A DNA stretch of 64,000 nt from Ectopseudomonas toyotomiensis (GCF_900115695.1 NZ_FOXK01000005.1:248001-312000); one strand, 5' to 3'. Shown: positions 7,975 to 18,163, counted from the first letter of the stretch. The notes: generated by a model from the sequence alone, not told the origin. Made by a program: numbers and translations.

Positions 7975-9372
7975 TCAGAAATCATGCACCTTCGGATACT
8001 GCTCGAACACGTCCCGCACGATCTGCACGCCCTGGCGCATCTTCGCTTCGCTGCATTCGGCGCCGACGCACAAACGTACCGCGCGCGGCCGCGGCATGCC
8101 GGGCGGGACGAAAGGGTCGGGCAGGGTCAGCGCGACGTTGCGCCGACGCAGCTCGCGCAGCAGGCCATCGGTTTCCCAGCCTTCGGGCACGCGCAGCCAG
8201 CTGTTGAGCGAATAGGGGTGGTTGCCGATCAGGTGCTCTCCCAGCTCCTGTTCCACCAGCGCCTGTCGGTTGGCCAGCAGCTGCCGCTGCAGCTGCACCA
8301 GGTCCTCGGCCTCGCCGGAGTCGATCCAGCGCGTGGCGATTTCACCGAGCAGCGACGGCGCCATCCAGCTGTTGACCCGCAGGATGCTCTCGGTGCGCAG
8401 GGCCAGGCGCTTGGGCATCACCAGGTAGCCGATACGCAGGCCGGTGAGTACCGACTTGGTCATGCTGGTGCAGTAGAACGACAGCTCCGGCGCATAATGG
8501 CTCAGCGGCCGGGTGCTCTGTTGGCCGGCCAGCAGCGGGCCGTAGACGTCGTCCTCGATGATGTACACGCCATAGCGGCGGGCGATCTCGGCGATCTCGC
8601 GGCGGCGCTCGTCGGGCATCAGCGCGCTGGTGGGGTTGTTGAGGTTGGGCGTGCAAACCAGCGCGGTGATGCGCTCGTTGCCGCACATGTCCTCGAAATG
8701 CTCGGGGTTCAGGCCGTAGCGATCCATCTCCAGGCCCTTGAGGGTGAAGCCGAGCACCTGCGAGCTACCGATGGCGCCGTGGTCGGTCAGCCCTTCGCAG
8801 AGCACCACGTCATCCGGGCCGGCCAGGGTAGCCAAGGCGAGGAAAATACCGTGGGCGGCGCCGCTGGTCAGCAGCACGTCCTCGGTGCCCACATCCATAC
8901 CCAGGCGCGCCAGCCAGCGCACCGCGGCCTCGCGCTGGTGCTGCATGCCGGCAATCGGGCGGAAGGCGTGAATCCACGGTTGGTCCGGCTCCTGCGCCAG
9001 CTCCAGGCAGGTCTGCCGCCACAGGCGGTCGTGATCAGCCGTATGCAGGATACGCGCATTGGAAAAGTCCATCAGCGCCTGCTCGGTTTGATCGAGCATG
9101 CTGGTGGCCACACGCTCACTGGTACGCCGCGAAACGAAGCTGCCACGGCCCACCTCGCAGCGCACCCGGCCCTGGCGCTCCAGCTCCTTGTAGGCGTTGG
9201 TCACGGTCTGCACGCTGATGCCCAGGGCATCCGAAACCTGGCGTTGCGGTGGCAACCGCTGGCCGTCGAGCAAGGTACCCTGTTCAATGTCGGCGGCGAC
9301 CGCCTGGACCAGCAGCTTGTATTTCGATTCGCCCGGACGGGCGTTGGCCAGGGCCTTCTTCCAGTTGTGCAT
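7975..9372 (-). CDS. enuR: MocR/GabR-type regulator of ectoine uptake and catabolism, EnuR (EutR)
   Basis: A 465-residue MocR protein. A GntR-type winged helix covers about residues 10-80 (LPPQRQVSDALGISVQTVTNAYKEL). It is followed by an aminotransferase-fold effector domain with the PLP aspartate in IIEDDVYG (about 274) and the Schiff-base lysine in SMTKS (Lys306). Characterised EnuR proteins repress ectoine import and catabolic genes and are released by PLP-reactive intermediates such as N-alpha-acetyl-diaminobutyrate. It is transcribed away from ehuBCDA and reads toward eutB-eutC-doeA-doeB. The shared CTAG-centred motif at 9427-9441 is a good candidate binding site. Confidence 0.88.
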   Translation of the reverse strand: MHNWKKALANARPGESKYKLLVQAVAADIEQGTLLDGQRLPPQRQVSDALGISVQTVTNAYKELERQGRVRCEVGRGSFVSRRTSERVATSMLDQTEQALMDFSNARILHTADHDRLWRQTCLELAQEPDQPWIHAFRPIAGMQHQREAAVRWLARLGMDVGTEDVLLTSGAAHGIFLALATLAGPDDVVLCEGLTDHGAIGSSQVLGFTLKGLEMDRYGLNPEHFEDMCGNERITALVCTPNLNNPTSALMPDERRREIAEIARRYGVYIIEDDVYGPLLAGQQSTRPLSHYAPELSFYCTSMTKSVLTGLRIGYLVMPKRLALRTESILRVNSWMAPSLLGEIATRWIDSGEAEDLVQLQRQLLANRQALVEQELGEHLIGNHPYSLNSWLRVPEGWETDGLLRELRRRNVALTLPDPFVPPGMPRPRAVRLCVGAECSEAKMRQGVQIVRDVFEQYPKVHDF

Positions 9373-9426
9373 CGATGGCTCCTCTGGCGATTGCGCTCAA
9401 GCATCCCGCGCGAGGCGTTACGATTC

Positions 9427-9441
9427 AATTGTCCTAGTGCA
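9427..9441. promoter_or_regulatory. Candidate EnuR operator in the enuR/ehuB divergent region
   Basis: AATTGTCCTAGTGCA, extending to ATTG..CTAG..CAAT symmetry (9428-9443). It lies 55 bases upstream of enuR and about 175 bases upstream of ehuB, with a related copy before eutB at 7739-7753. Confidence 0.5.
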
Positions 9442-9614
9442 ATGCCGTAGCGAAAATAGCCTTTGTATGCTCGGGCCAAGGGTGGAAAACAGTGCCTTGG
9501 CACCTCAGAAGAATGACCACCTGGCGCGAACAGCGCTCCAACGCTCTTGATTTACCTGCCTCCTAACACAGCACGCCGCCGTTGGCGGACTACAAGAAAC
9601 AGGAGAACACCAAG

Positions 9615-10460
9615 ATGAGTAGCGTTATCCCCTCCCGCTTCGGCCACCTCGCACTGGCCTGTGCCCTGCTCAGCGGTCTCGCCGCCGGCGCCCAGGCCTC
9701 GACCCTGGACAAGGTCAAGGACAGCAGCAGCGTGCGCATCGGCTACGCCAACGAAACGCCGTTCGCCTACACCGCCCTGGACGGCAGCGTCACCGGCGAG
9801 TCGCCAGAGATCGTCAAGAAGATCTTCGAGCGCATGGGTGTCGAGAAGATCAACCCGGTGCTGACCGAATGGGGTTCGCTGATCCCCGGCCTGCGCGCCA
9901 GCCGCTTCGACCTAATCGCCGCCGGCATGTACATCACCCCCGAGCGCTGCAAGCAGGTGCTGTTCACCGACCCGCACTACCAATTGCCCGATACCCTGCT
10001 GGTGAAAGCCGGCAACCCGAAGGGCCTGCACAGCTACGAAGACATCGCCAAGAGCGGTGCCAAGGTGGCAATCATGTCCGGCACGGTGAACCTGGGTTAT
10101 GCCCGTAATTCCGGTATCACTGACGAGCAGATCCTCCAGGTGCCGGACACCACCGCACAGCTGCAGGCCGTGCGCGCCGGTCGCGCCGACGCTGCAGTCG
10201 GCACCCAGTTGACCATGAAGGGCCTGGCCGACAAGGGTGGCGACAGCGTCGAAGCCATCGCCGAATTCAAGGACGATCCAGCCCACACCGGCTACGGCGC
10301 CCTGGCCTTCCGCCCGGAAGACAAGGAGCTGCGCGATGCGGTGAATGCCGAGCTGAAAAAGTGGCTGGGCAGCGAAGAGCATCTAGCCACGGTGGAGCCC
10401 TTCGGCTTCGACCAGTCCAACATCACCGACAAGACCGCCGCCGAACTCTGCGGCCAGTAA
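9615..10460 (+). CDS. ehuB: Ectoine/hydroxyectoine ABC transporter, periplasmic binding protein EhuB
   Basis: A 281-residue family 3 solute-binding protein with a signal peptide (SRFGHLALACALLSG ... AQAS, cleavage near residue 29). The type II binding fold continues with VRIGYANETPFAYTA, FDLIAAGMYITPERC and GYGALAFRPED. EhuB captures ectoine or hydroxyectoine in the periplasm and hands it to EhuC/EhuD. The ATG at 9615 has AGGAGA eight bases upstream; the earlier in-frame ATG near 9582 does not. It heads an ehuB-C-D-A operon divergent from enuR, and the gap to ehuC is 64 bases. Confidence 0.93.
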   Translation: MSSVIPSRFGHLALACALLSGLAAGAQASTLDKVKDSSSVRIGYANETPFAYTALDGSVTGESPEIVKKIFERMGVEKINPVLTEWGSLIPGLRASRFDLIAAGMYITPERCKQVLFTDPHYQLPDTLLVKAGNPKGLHSYEDIAKSGAKVAIMSGTVNLGYARNSGITDEQILQVPDTTAQLQAVRAGRADAAVGTQLTMKGLADKGGDSVEAIAEFKDDPAHTGYGALAFRPEDKELRDAVNAELKKWLGSEEHLATVEPFGFDQSNITDKTAAELCGQ

Positions 10461-10524
10461 TGCACGGGTTACGCCGCGCACCCAGGTGCGTGGCGTATTT
10501 CCCTGCATAGAGCGGTAGACACCC

Positions 10525-11184
10525 ATGACCGATCTTCTCCCCCTGCTGCTGCAAGGCGCCTGGGTCACCGTGCAAGTCACCTTCTGGGGCTCGCTACTGG
10601 CCATCGTCAGCGCAGTGATCGCCGCCCTCGGCCGCCTGTCGCCGATCGCTCCGCTGCGCTGGCTGGCGATCACCTACATCGAGATCTTCCGCGGCACTTC
10701 ACTGCTGGTGCAGCTGTTCTGGCTGTACTTCGTGCTGCCGATGCCGCCGTTCAACGTCGAGATGAGCGCCTTCGCCGTGGCCATCGTCGGCCTCGGCCTG
10801 CACATCGGCGCCTATGGCGCGGAAGTGATGCGCGGCGCCATCCGCTCAGTGGCCAAGGGTCAGTATGAGGCCTGCACCGCGCTGAACATGCGTCCCTCGA
10901 AACGCTTCCTGCGCATCATCCTACCGCAGGCGCTGTTGGCGGCGATTCCGCCGGGCACCAACCTGCTGATCGAACTGCTGAAGAACACCTCGCTGGTGTC
11001 GCTGATCACCCTGTCCGACCTGGCCTTCCGTGCCCGTCAGCTGGATCAGGCGACCTTCATGACCCTGGAGATCTTCGCCCTGGCCCTGGTGCTGTATTTC
11101 CTCATGGCCCAGGTGATCAACCTCGGCATGCGCCTGCTGGAAAAACGCCTGAGCCGTGGCCGGATGCGCGGAGGCCTGCAATGA
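10525..11184 (+). CDS. ehuC: Ectoine/hydroxyectoine ABC transporter permease EhuC
   Basis: A 219-residue HisMQ-type polar amino acid ABC permease with about five membrane segments. The cytoplasmic EAA loop (GQYEACTALNMRPSKRFLRII), which contacts the ATPase, lies near residue 125. It pairs with EhuD as a heterodimeric channel. The gene overlaps ehuD by four bases, indicating coupled translation. Confidence 0.92.
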   Translation: MTDLLPLLLQGAWVTVQVTFWGSLLAIVSAVIAALGRLSPIAPLRWLAITYIEIFRGTSLLVQLFWLYFVLPMPPFNVEMSAFAVAIVGLGLHIGAYGAEVMRGAIRSVAKGQYEACTALNMRPSKRFLRIILPQALLAAIPPGTNLLIELLKNTSLVSLITLSDLAFRARQLDQATFMTLEIFALALVLYFLMAQVINLGMRLLEKRLSRGRMRGGLQ

Positions 11185-11843
11185 ATTTCTTCGACTGGGA
11201 TTTCGCCCTGAGCATCCTCCCGGACCTGCTCAAGGCCTCGCTCAACACCCTGCTGATCACCTTCGCCGGTTTTGCCATCGCCATCGTCGTCGGCCTGCTG
11301 CTGGCCATCGCCCGGCGCAGCAAGCACCTGTGGTTGTCCTGGCCGGTGGCCGGGCTGATCGAGTTCATCCGCAGCACGCCGCTGCTGATCCAGGTTTACT
11401 TCCTGTTCTACGTGTTCCCCAACTACGGGCTCAACCTCACCGCGCTGCAGGCGGGTATCCTCGGTATTGCCCTGCACTATGCCTGCTACACCGCCGAGGT
11501 GTACCGCGCCGGCCTGGATGCGGTGCCGCGTGGCCAATGGGAGGCGGTGACGGCGCTGAACATGTCGCCGCTGTCGGCCTATCGGCAGATCATCCTGCCG
11601 CAGGCGCTGCGCCCGATCCTGCCGGCGCTGGGCAACTACCTGGTGGCCATGCTCAAGGACACCCCGGTGCTGTCGGCCATCACCGTGGTAGAGATCATGC
11701 AGCAAGCCAAGAACATCGGTTCGGAGAGCTTCCGCTACCTCGAGCCCATCACCATGGTCGGTCTTTTCTTCCTGCTGCTGAGCCTGGCCCTGGCCTGGTG
11801 CGTGCGGCGCGTGGAAGATCGGCTGGAGGTCACTGCCCGATGA
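11181..11843 (+). CDS. ehuD: Ectoine/hydroxyectoine ABC transporter permease EhuD
   Basis: A 220-residue HisMQ-family permease, paralogous to EhuC. The N-terminal half carries the IEFIRSTPLLIQVYFLFY segment typical of the family, and the EAA loop reads GQWEAVTALNMSPLSAYRQI. Membrane partner of EhuC. It is followed by ehuA, whose earliest possible ATG (11840) would overlap the stop. Confidence 0.92.
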   Translation: MNFFDWDFALSILPDLLKASLNTLLITFAGFAIAIVVGLLLAIARRSKHLWLSWPVAGLIEFIRSTPLLIQVYFLFYVFPNYGLNLTALQAGILGIALHYACYTAEVYRAGLDAVPRGQWEAVTALNMSPLSAYRQIILPQALRPILPALGNYLVAMLKDTPVLSAITVVEIMQQAKNIGSESFRYLEPITMVGLFFLLLSLALAWCVRRVEDRLEVTAR

Positions 11844-11884
11844 CTGCTTTTATAAACTCTAAAGACGCCGCAGGGAGTTCCTCC

Positions 11885-12664
<780 letters not shown>

Positions 12665-12694
12665 GGCTGGTTCACGCCCTGCTGCGCGCAATCT

Positions 12695-12745
12695 TGTAGG
12701 AGCGGCTTTAGCCGCGATTTTTCGCGGATGAATCCGCTCCTACAG
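12695..12745. repeat. Inverted pair of REP elements (BIME-like)
   Basis: GTAGGAGCGGCTTTAGCCGC on one side and its inverted counterpart ending GGATGAATCCGCTCCTACAG on the other, about 50 bp in total. It lies between convergent ehuA and the virJ-like gene, where such pairs often protect or end transcripts. Confidence 0.8.
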
Positions 12746-12770
12746 AATCACGGCAATTCATTAGCATGCG

Positions 12771-14021
12771 TCACGGCTGCCGCGCCTTTATCGCCGCCAG
12801 CATCTTCTGCGCCAGCGCAGCGTAGTCACCATTGAAGTGGTGGCCGCCCTCGATCATCAGGTGCTCGCCCGGGGCACCGGCTTCGGTGCAGCCGCTTTCG
12901 GGCGCTTCCTCGCTGCCGTAGATGCAATACACCTTGGCTGCCGGCACCTTGCGCAGTTCGGAGCCAGTCGGCGCCTCCGCGCCATCCTTGCCGAGCCAGC
13001 CGCTGACGGCGATCTCGAAACTGCCGCTGCGGGCGAAGGCCAGCAGCAGCATGGTGTCGACCTGCTGCTGATCACTGGCCGGCAAGCGGTTGTAGATCGC
13101 CGGTAGCACGTCGGCGCCAAAGGAATAACCGGCCAGCACGAAGCGCTGCACATGCCATTTGTCGCGGTACTGCTGCATCAGCCGCGACAGGTCGGCGGCG
13201 CTCTGTTCCGGGCTTTTGTGCTGCCAGTAGTAACGCAGGGTGTCGATACCCACCACCGGATAACCGGCAGCGGCCATGTGCTCGGCGGAAGCGCGGTCGA
13301 GGTCACGCCAGCCGCCATCACCGGAATAGAACAGGGTCAGGGTATCGGCCGGTTGCGCCGAGGGATGCTCGATCACCGGCATCGCCGCGCCCTGGCCAGC
13401 AAGCAGGTGTTGCAGCTGGTCAGCCAGCAGTGTTGGCAGCGGCGTGCCCAATGCGCCGATGCGTGGCTCGCCGTTAGCCTGTTCACGCAGGAAGCGGGCG
13501 TTGTCGTCACCCGGGTTGTCGTTCCACAGGGCGATCCAGTGACCATGCTCGGCCTTGCTCGGCAGGGGCTCAGCGCAATCGAGCTTGGCCAGGTCGAAAC
13601 CGACCGACAGCGCCTGGGCCTGATCATCGTGCTGCGCCGCCAGCCAGCGCCAGGCCGAGGCCGCCGCCGGACCGATACCGGCCACCAAGGTCGGCGCGCC
13701 ACCCAGGCGCTCACTGGCCAGGCTGAGCAACTGCTGCTGCGCCTCGCAGTCGCCCGCGACGAAGGGCAATTGCAGCAGGCGCAGATCGCCGGCTTCGCCA
13801 AGACGGCGCAGCGTGGCTGCATCCAGCGTCTGCTCGGCCGGCGCGAGCAGCAGCACGCGCTGACGTGCCTCGCCCTGGCTGAACAACTGCGCCGACTTAC
13901 CCTGGATCTGCACCGTCTCGAACTGCGTGGCCGCGCGCATCGACCACCACCAGCCTGCCGCTCCCGCTGCCAGCGCCACGACCAGCAACACCGCGCCCAG
14001 CCTCCTTGTCATCCTGCTCAT
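12771..14021 (-). CDS. VirJ/AcvB family protein, probable periplasmic aminoacyl-phosphatidylglycerol hydrolase
   Basis: A 416-residue exported protein with an N-terminal hydrophobic anchor or signal (about residues 7-27). The C-terminal VirJ alpha/beta-hydrolase domain has the nucleophile elbow GYSFGAD, TLFYSGDGGWRD, and a late GGHHFNGDY containing the probable catalytic His. In P. aeruginosa the gene next to the mprF-type synthase encodes an alanyl-phosphatidylglycerol hydrolase, and Agrobacterium AcvB hydrolyses lysyl-phosphatidylglycerol. The present gene lies one base after mprF, so synthase and hydrolase form one operon. The amino acid specificity cannot be read from the sequence. Confidence 0.82.
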   Translation of the reverse strand: MSRMTRRLGAVLLVVALAAGAAGWWWSMRAATQFETVQIQGKSAQLFSQGEARQRVLLLAPAEQTLDAATLRRLGEAGDLRLLQLPFVAGDCEAQQQLLSLASERLGGAPTLVAGIGPAAASAWRWLAAQHDDQAQALSVGFDLAKLDCAEPLPSKAEHGHWIALWNDNPGDDNARFLREQANGEPRIGALGTPLPTLLADQLQHLLAGQGAAMPVIEHPSAQPADTLTLFYSGDGGWRDLDRASAEHMAAAGYPVVGIDTLRYYWQHKSPEQSAADLSRLMQQYRDKWHVQRFVLAGYSFGADVLPAIYNRLPASDQQQVDTMLLLAFARSGSFEIAVSGWLGKDGAEAPTGSELRKVPAAKVYCIYGSEEAPESGCTEAGAPGEHLMIEGGHHFNGDYAALAQKMLAAIKARQP

Positions 14022-14022
14022 C

Positions 14023-16659
14023 TCAGCGCCTCACCAGTCCACCCAGGCCGCCAGCGATCAGCGCAGCGGTGTCGGCCAGTGCCACCCAAGGATCGAGCCC
14101 GGCCGGCACGGCCAGGTAACGCGGCTCCCACTGGGGCAGGAATTTGTCCTTGAAGCGGCGCAGACCCTGGAAGTTGTAGAAGTTCTCGCCACGATCGAAC
14201 ACCAGTGCACCGAGGCGCAGCGGCAGTGGCGCCCCCTTGCGCGTCTGCAGACCGGCCAGCGGCACCATGCCGAGGCTGAAGCGCGCGTAGCCCTCGCTCT
14301 GGAACTGCTGGATCAGGCCGAGCATGAGAAACTCCATGGTCGACTTCGGCGCATCCGGCAGCACGCGCATCAAGTCGAGGCTGGCCACCGAGCGCGTCTC
14401 GCACTCCAGCAGATTGGCGAAGGCCACCGCGCGACCTTCGAAACGCACCACCACGACACGGAAGTGCGCCAGGTACTCGGGGCTGAAACGGCCGAGGGAA
14501 AAGCCTTTCTCGCGTACGTTCTTGCCCTCCAGCCAGGCATCGGAGATCGCCTGCAGCTCCGCCATCGGCACCTGGCCGGGGGCATGGAACTCCAGGCTCA
14601 GGCCGTCGCGCTGACCGCGGTTCCAGGTGTAGCGCAGCGCTTTCATCTCCTTGCCATTACTGGCCAGGTCGAAGGTTTTCAGGTCCACCAACGCCTCTTC
14701 GCCGAGCTTCAGCGCGGTCAGGCCGATGTCGATGTAACCGGGCAGGTTCTCCGCGCGCACCTGATAGAACACCGGCCGCGCATGGTGGCGGTCGCACAGG
14801 TCACGGAACTGCCAGATCAGCTCGGCACGCGCCGCCGGCGGGCCGATCGGGTCGAACAGCGCCACCAGGCTGCGGCCGCGCAGCGCGTACATCAGAAACG
14901 CTTCGCCATCGGGGTGGAACAGCAACGCCTTGTCGCCACTCAGTGCCAGACCGCCTTCCGGCTGGCGCGAGGCCTGGACGATGGCACGGGCACGCAGCAA
15001 TGCATCCTCGTCCGGCAGGCTGATACTTGGCGGCGTGGCGCGCAGCAGCCAGGTCAGGCTAACCGCCAATAACACCAGGGCACTGCCCAGCGCCGCCCGC
15101 AGGCCACGCGGAGCGTTGGCATCCAGCTCGAACTGCCACCACAACTGATGGCTGTAGGCGACATCCTGATAGGCGAACAGCAGCAGCCACACCGAGGCGG
15201 CGATCACTCCGGTCGTGGCCGCCAGCGCCAGGCCGGATGCCGGCACGTCCATCAGGCGGCTACGCCGATAGAACTCGCGGCGAAACAGCGCCAGCAGGCC
15301 GGCGATGGCCGCCAGGGCCAGGGCCTCCGGCCAGTCGAAGCCCTTGAGCAATGACAGCACTACGCCCAGGCAAAGCAGCACCAGGGTCAGTGCCCAGGCC
15401 GCCGACAAACGACGACGCAGCCCTTGCGCCAGCAACAGGCAAAGCGTGCCGACCAGGCTGGCCGCCAGGTGCGAGGCAGCGATCAATTGCGGTGGCATGA
15501 GAAAGCCCAGGGCCTGCAGATGCTCATCCACAGTGGGGGTGACACCGGAGAACAGCAGCACCATGCCGGCGCAGAACACCAACAGCGCCAGCAGCGGCAC
15601 CGCCATATCACTGGCCACCCGCGCCACTTGCCGTGGAAACCACAAGCGGCGCGCCTCGGCAGCCAGCAGCAGGAGCCCGGCCGCCACCAGTGGCAGCACC
15701 ACATAGAGCAGGCGGTAGAGCAGCATGGCGGCGACCAACCCGGCCGGGTCGATGCGCGAGGAAAAGGCCGCCAGCAGCACTGCCTCGAACACCCCGACAC
15801 CGCCCGGTACATGGCTCAGCACCCCGGCCGCCAGCGCCAGCATGTAGACCAGCACGAAGGACGAAAAAGGCGGTGCCTCGGGCAGCAACAGATACAGCAC
15901 GCTGGCGGCGATCAGCACGTCGAAGCTGCTGATCAGCAGCTGCGTCAGGCCTATGCGTAGGCCTGGCAGACGCAGACTGAAACGTCCCAGATCGACCTGC
16001 CAGCAGCCAGGGGCGGGGCGCTCGGCCAGGCGTTTACGGCTGACCAGCAGCACCACGGCCGCGGCGGCGACCAGCACGGCGACGGCCACGACTGCCAGCA
16101 CCGGCTCGGACAGGCGCAGCGCGGCCGAGGCATCCTCGAGATCGAACAGCGCCGCCAATGCTGCGAGGATCGGCAGGCTGACGCCCAGCGACAGGCTGGC
16201 GAACAGGCTCATGCGCGCCACATCGCCCGCCCCAAGGCCGTTGCGCCCATACAGACGGTAGCGTACCGAGCCGCCAGACAGCGCCGAGAGGCCGACGGCA
16301 TTACCGATGGCGAAGGCGCAGAAGCCGCCCAGCGCCAGGGTCGGCGTCGGCAGCTCGACGTTGGCGTAGCGGCTGGCCGACCACTCGTAGGCGAGCATCA
16401 CCGCAAAGCCCAGCATGGTCGCCAGCAGGGCACCAAGCAGCGCCTGCGGCGGCACAGCTGCCAGGGATTCGCGCACCTGGTCCGGGTTAATTTCGCGTAC
16501 CAGGTGCCAGCAGGCGACCAGCGCGACGCCGAACAGCAATAGCGAGAGACCGAGGCCGATCAGCTGGCGGTTGCGTTGCAACCAGCCGGGTTGTGAAGGA
16601 GGAAGAAGATCAGGCGCATCAGCGCCCTGGACGGGGAGTTCGGATACCGCTCGACTCAT
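14023..16659 (-). CDS. mprF: MprF-type phosphatidylglycerol aminoacyltransferase and flippase
   Basis: An 878-residue membrane protein with two parts. The N-terminal region has many hydrophobic segments (to about residue 540) and corresponds to the flippase portion. The C-terminal DUF2156/GNAT-fold domain has DKALLFHPDGEAFLMY, VDLKTFDLASNGKEMK and the terminal NFQGLRRFKDKFLPQWEPRY. It transfers an amino acid from aminoacyl-tRNA to phosphatidylglycerol, reducing negative charge of the membrane. I start at ATG 16659, with GAGG ten bases upstream; a GTG at 16686 would add nine residues. Operon with the downstream hydrolase gene. Confidence 0.92.
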   Translation of the reverse strand: MSRAVSELPVQGADAPDLLPPSQPGWLQRNRQLIGLGLSLLLFGVALVACWHLVREINPDQVRESLAAVPPQALLGALLATMLGFAVMLAYEWSASRYANVELPTPTLALGGFCAFAIGNAVGLSALSGGSVRYRLYGRNGLGAGDVARMSLFASLSLGVSLPILAALAALFDLEDASAALRLSEPVLAVVAVAVLVAAAAVVLLVSRKRLAERPAPGCWQVDLGRFSLRLPGLRIGLTQLLISSFDVLIAASVLYLLLPEAPPFSSFVLVYMLALAAGVLSHVPGGVGVFEAVLLAAFSSRIDPAGLVAAMLLYRLLYVVLPLVAAGLLLLAAEARRLWFPRQVARVASDMAVPLLALLVFCAGMVLLFSGVTPTVDEHLQALGFLMPPQLIAASHLAASLVGTLCLLLAQGLRRRLSAAWALTLVLLCLGVVLSLLKGFDWPEALALAAIAGLLALFRREFYRRSRLMDVPASGLALAATTGVIAASVWLLLFAYQDVAYSHQLWWQFELDANAPRGLRAALGSALVLLAVSLTWLLRATPPSISLPDEDALLRARAIVQASRQPEGGLALSGDKALLFHPDGEAFLMYALRGRSLVALFDPIGPPAARAELIWQFRDLCDRHHARPVFYQVRAENLPGYIDIGLTALKLGEEALVDLKTFDLASNGKEMKALRYTWNRGQRDGLSLEFHAPGQVPMAELQAISDAWLEGKNVREKGFSLGRFSPEYLAHFRVVVVRFEGRAVAFANLLECETRSVASLDLMRVLPDAPKSTMEFLMLGLIQQFQSEGYARFSLGMVPLAGLQTRKGAPLPLRLGALVFDRGENFYNFQGLRRFKDKFLPQWEPRYLAVPAGLDPWVALADTAALIAGGLGGLVRR

Positions 16660-16779
16660 GTCGAAAACGCCTCTGATGGACGCCACCTCGGAGTGAGGCC
16701 TAGATCAGAGTGTAGATGTAACAAAATGTTCCATTGAGCCGAAACGCTCGTTGCGAATGTCTGAACTGGCTGACGCCGT

Positions 16780-17046
16780 TCAGGCCTCGCCGAGAAACCT
16801 CAGGCCGGCCCCTTCGGGATCCACGCGCATCACTTCCATCTTCAATACCGGGGCGGGGAAAGGCAGATCCTGTACCTGGCCGATCACTTCGGTGCCGACC
16901 GACAAGCTGGCCATGTCCGGGTGCTTCACGTAGACACCGCTATCGGACAGATCACGAGTCTGCGCCAGCAGCTCGCCGAAGCTGGGGTGGCTGATCTTGA
17001 TCCGGCACTTCATCGGGGTACGCACCTGCTGGCGCTGGTTCGGCAT
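16780..17046 (-). CDS. PilZ domain protein
   Basis: An 88-residue single-domain PilZ protein. Both cyclic-di-GMP binding motifs are intact: RxxxR as RQQVR (residues 5-9) and DxSxxG as DLSDSG (32-37), with a terminal GLRF strand. It likely acts as a small cyclic-di-GMP receptor, perhaps in motility or envelope control; the partner is unknown. A PilZ gene in the same place relative to the lpxL/tag genes is known in P. aeruginosa. Confidence 0.9.
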   Translation of the reverse strand: MPNQRQQVRTPMKCRIKISHPSFGELLAQTRDLSDSGVYVKHPDMASLSVGTEVIGQVQDLPFPAPVLKMEVMRVDPEGAGLRFLGEA

Positions 17047-17119
17047 GGAGGCTCCGGGGGTAGGCGGACGATGCAGCCTTTAATAACGCAAAATCGAAAC
17101 AATTCCCAACGCTCGACAG

Positions 17120-17144
17120 AAAAAAGGCGCCATCGAGGCGCCTT
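17120..17144 (-). terminator. Rho-independent terminator of the lpxL-type gene
   Basis: Minus strand AAGGCGCC-TCGAT-GGCGCCTT followed by a T run, 31 bases after the stop at 17175. Confidence 0.8.
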
Positions 17145-17174
17145 CGTTCATCATCATGCTCAGTGGCAAGTACG

Positions 17175-18086
17175 TCAGTACCACTTGGCCTCACCCTCGG
17201 GCCGCTTCTTGAAGCGCTTCATGCTCCACATGTACTGGCTCGGGTAGTTGCGTACGTAGCGCGATACCACTTCGCTCATCGCTGCCACGCCTTCTTCGAC
17301 GTTCTCGCTGTACATGCCTTCGGGGGCCGCCTCGAGGATCACCTTGTAGCCGCTGCCATCCGGCAGACGCAGCGCATGCAGGAACACACCGACCGCCTTG
17401 CCACCAGTGAGCATGCCCGGCACGAACTTGCTGGTCAGCGCGGTGGTACCGAGAAAGGGCACGAACACACCCGACGAACGGCTCGGCTCCGGGTCGGCCG
17501 GAATACCCACGGCGCCGCCCTTGCGCACTTCCTTGATGACACTGAGGATGCCTTCCTTGGTCGACGGCGCCACGCGGTTGCCCATCTGCACGCGCTGCTG
17601 CTGCAGCAGCTCGTCGACCGCCTTGAGCTTCCGCGGGCGGTAGAAAATGATCGGCTTGCACTGGTTGCAGTAGAAATGGTTGAGCACTTCCCAGTTGCCC
17701 AGATGGCTGGTGATGCCGACCACGCCCTTGCCGGACGCCAGCGCCTGCTGCAGCACCTCCAGGCCCTCCACTTCGTGCACCAGCTTGAGCGATTTCTGCG
17801 CCGGCCAGATCCAGGCGCAGGCACTTTCGGTCAGGGTCTTGCCGATGTCCTTGAGACTTTGACCGACCAGTTTGTCCAGCTCGGCCTCGTTCAACTCGGG
17901 GAAACACTTGCTCAGATTGATGCGCACCACGTCGCGCGAGCCGTTCGGCAGTTTCCACATCAGCCAGCCGATGGCATTGCCCACGGCCTGCACGGCGCGC
18001 CAGGGCAGCAGTGCGAACAGGCGCAGGAAACCCACCACCAGGGCGCCCTTGAGTTTTTCCACGAGAGACTCCAAGCGTTTATGCAA
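17175..18086 (-). CDS. lpxL: Lipid A late acyltransferase, LpxL/HtrB family
   Basis: A 303-residue inner-membrane acyltransferase. The HX4E catalytic motif is HLGNWE (His128, Glu133), an N-terminal hydrophobic anchor lies at about 14-45, and the family signature FYRPRK at about 148 is present. It adds a secondary (usually lauroyl or hydroxylauroyl) chain to lipid A precursors. P. aeruginosa has two such enzymes, and this copy occupies the place of the one near tag and glyQS, so the exact acyl position is open. Confidence 0.9.
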   Translation of the reverse strand: MHKRLESLVEKLKGALVVGFLRLFALLPWRAVQAVGNAIGWLMWKLPNGSRDVVRINLSKCFPELNEAELDKLVGQSLKDIGKTLTESACAWIWPAQKSLKLVHEVEGLEVLQQALASGKGVVGITSHLGNWEVLNHFYCNQCKPIIFYRPRKLKAVDELLQQQRVQMGNRVAPSTKEGILSVIKEVRKGGAVGIPADPEPSRSSGVFVPFLGTTALTSKFVPGMLTGGKAVGVFLHALRLPDGSGYKVILEAAPEGMYSENVEEGVAAMSEVVSRYVRNYPSQYMWSMKRFKKRPEGEAKWY

Positions 18087-18163
18087 AGCGCCCAGTTTAA
18101 CAGGACGTTCAAAAACGTTGGTGAGGCAGGCAAGACAAGGCGTAACGACCTGTGCCGACCCAG

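Noticed and set aside
12695..12745. CRISPR-like or phage attachment repeat
   Set aside because: The sequence is a standard inverted REP pair; there is no spacer structure, integrase or tRNA.
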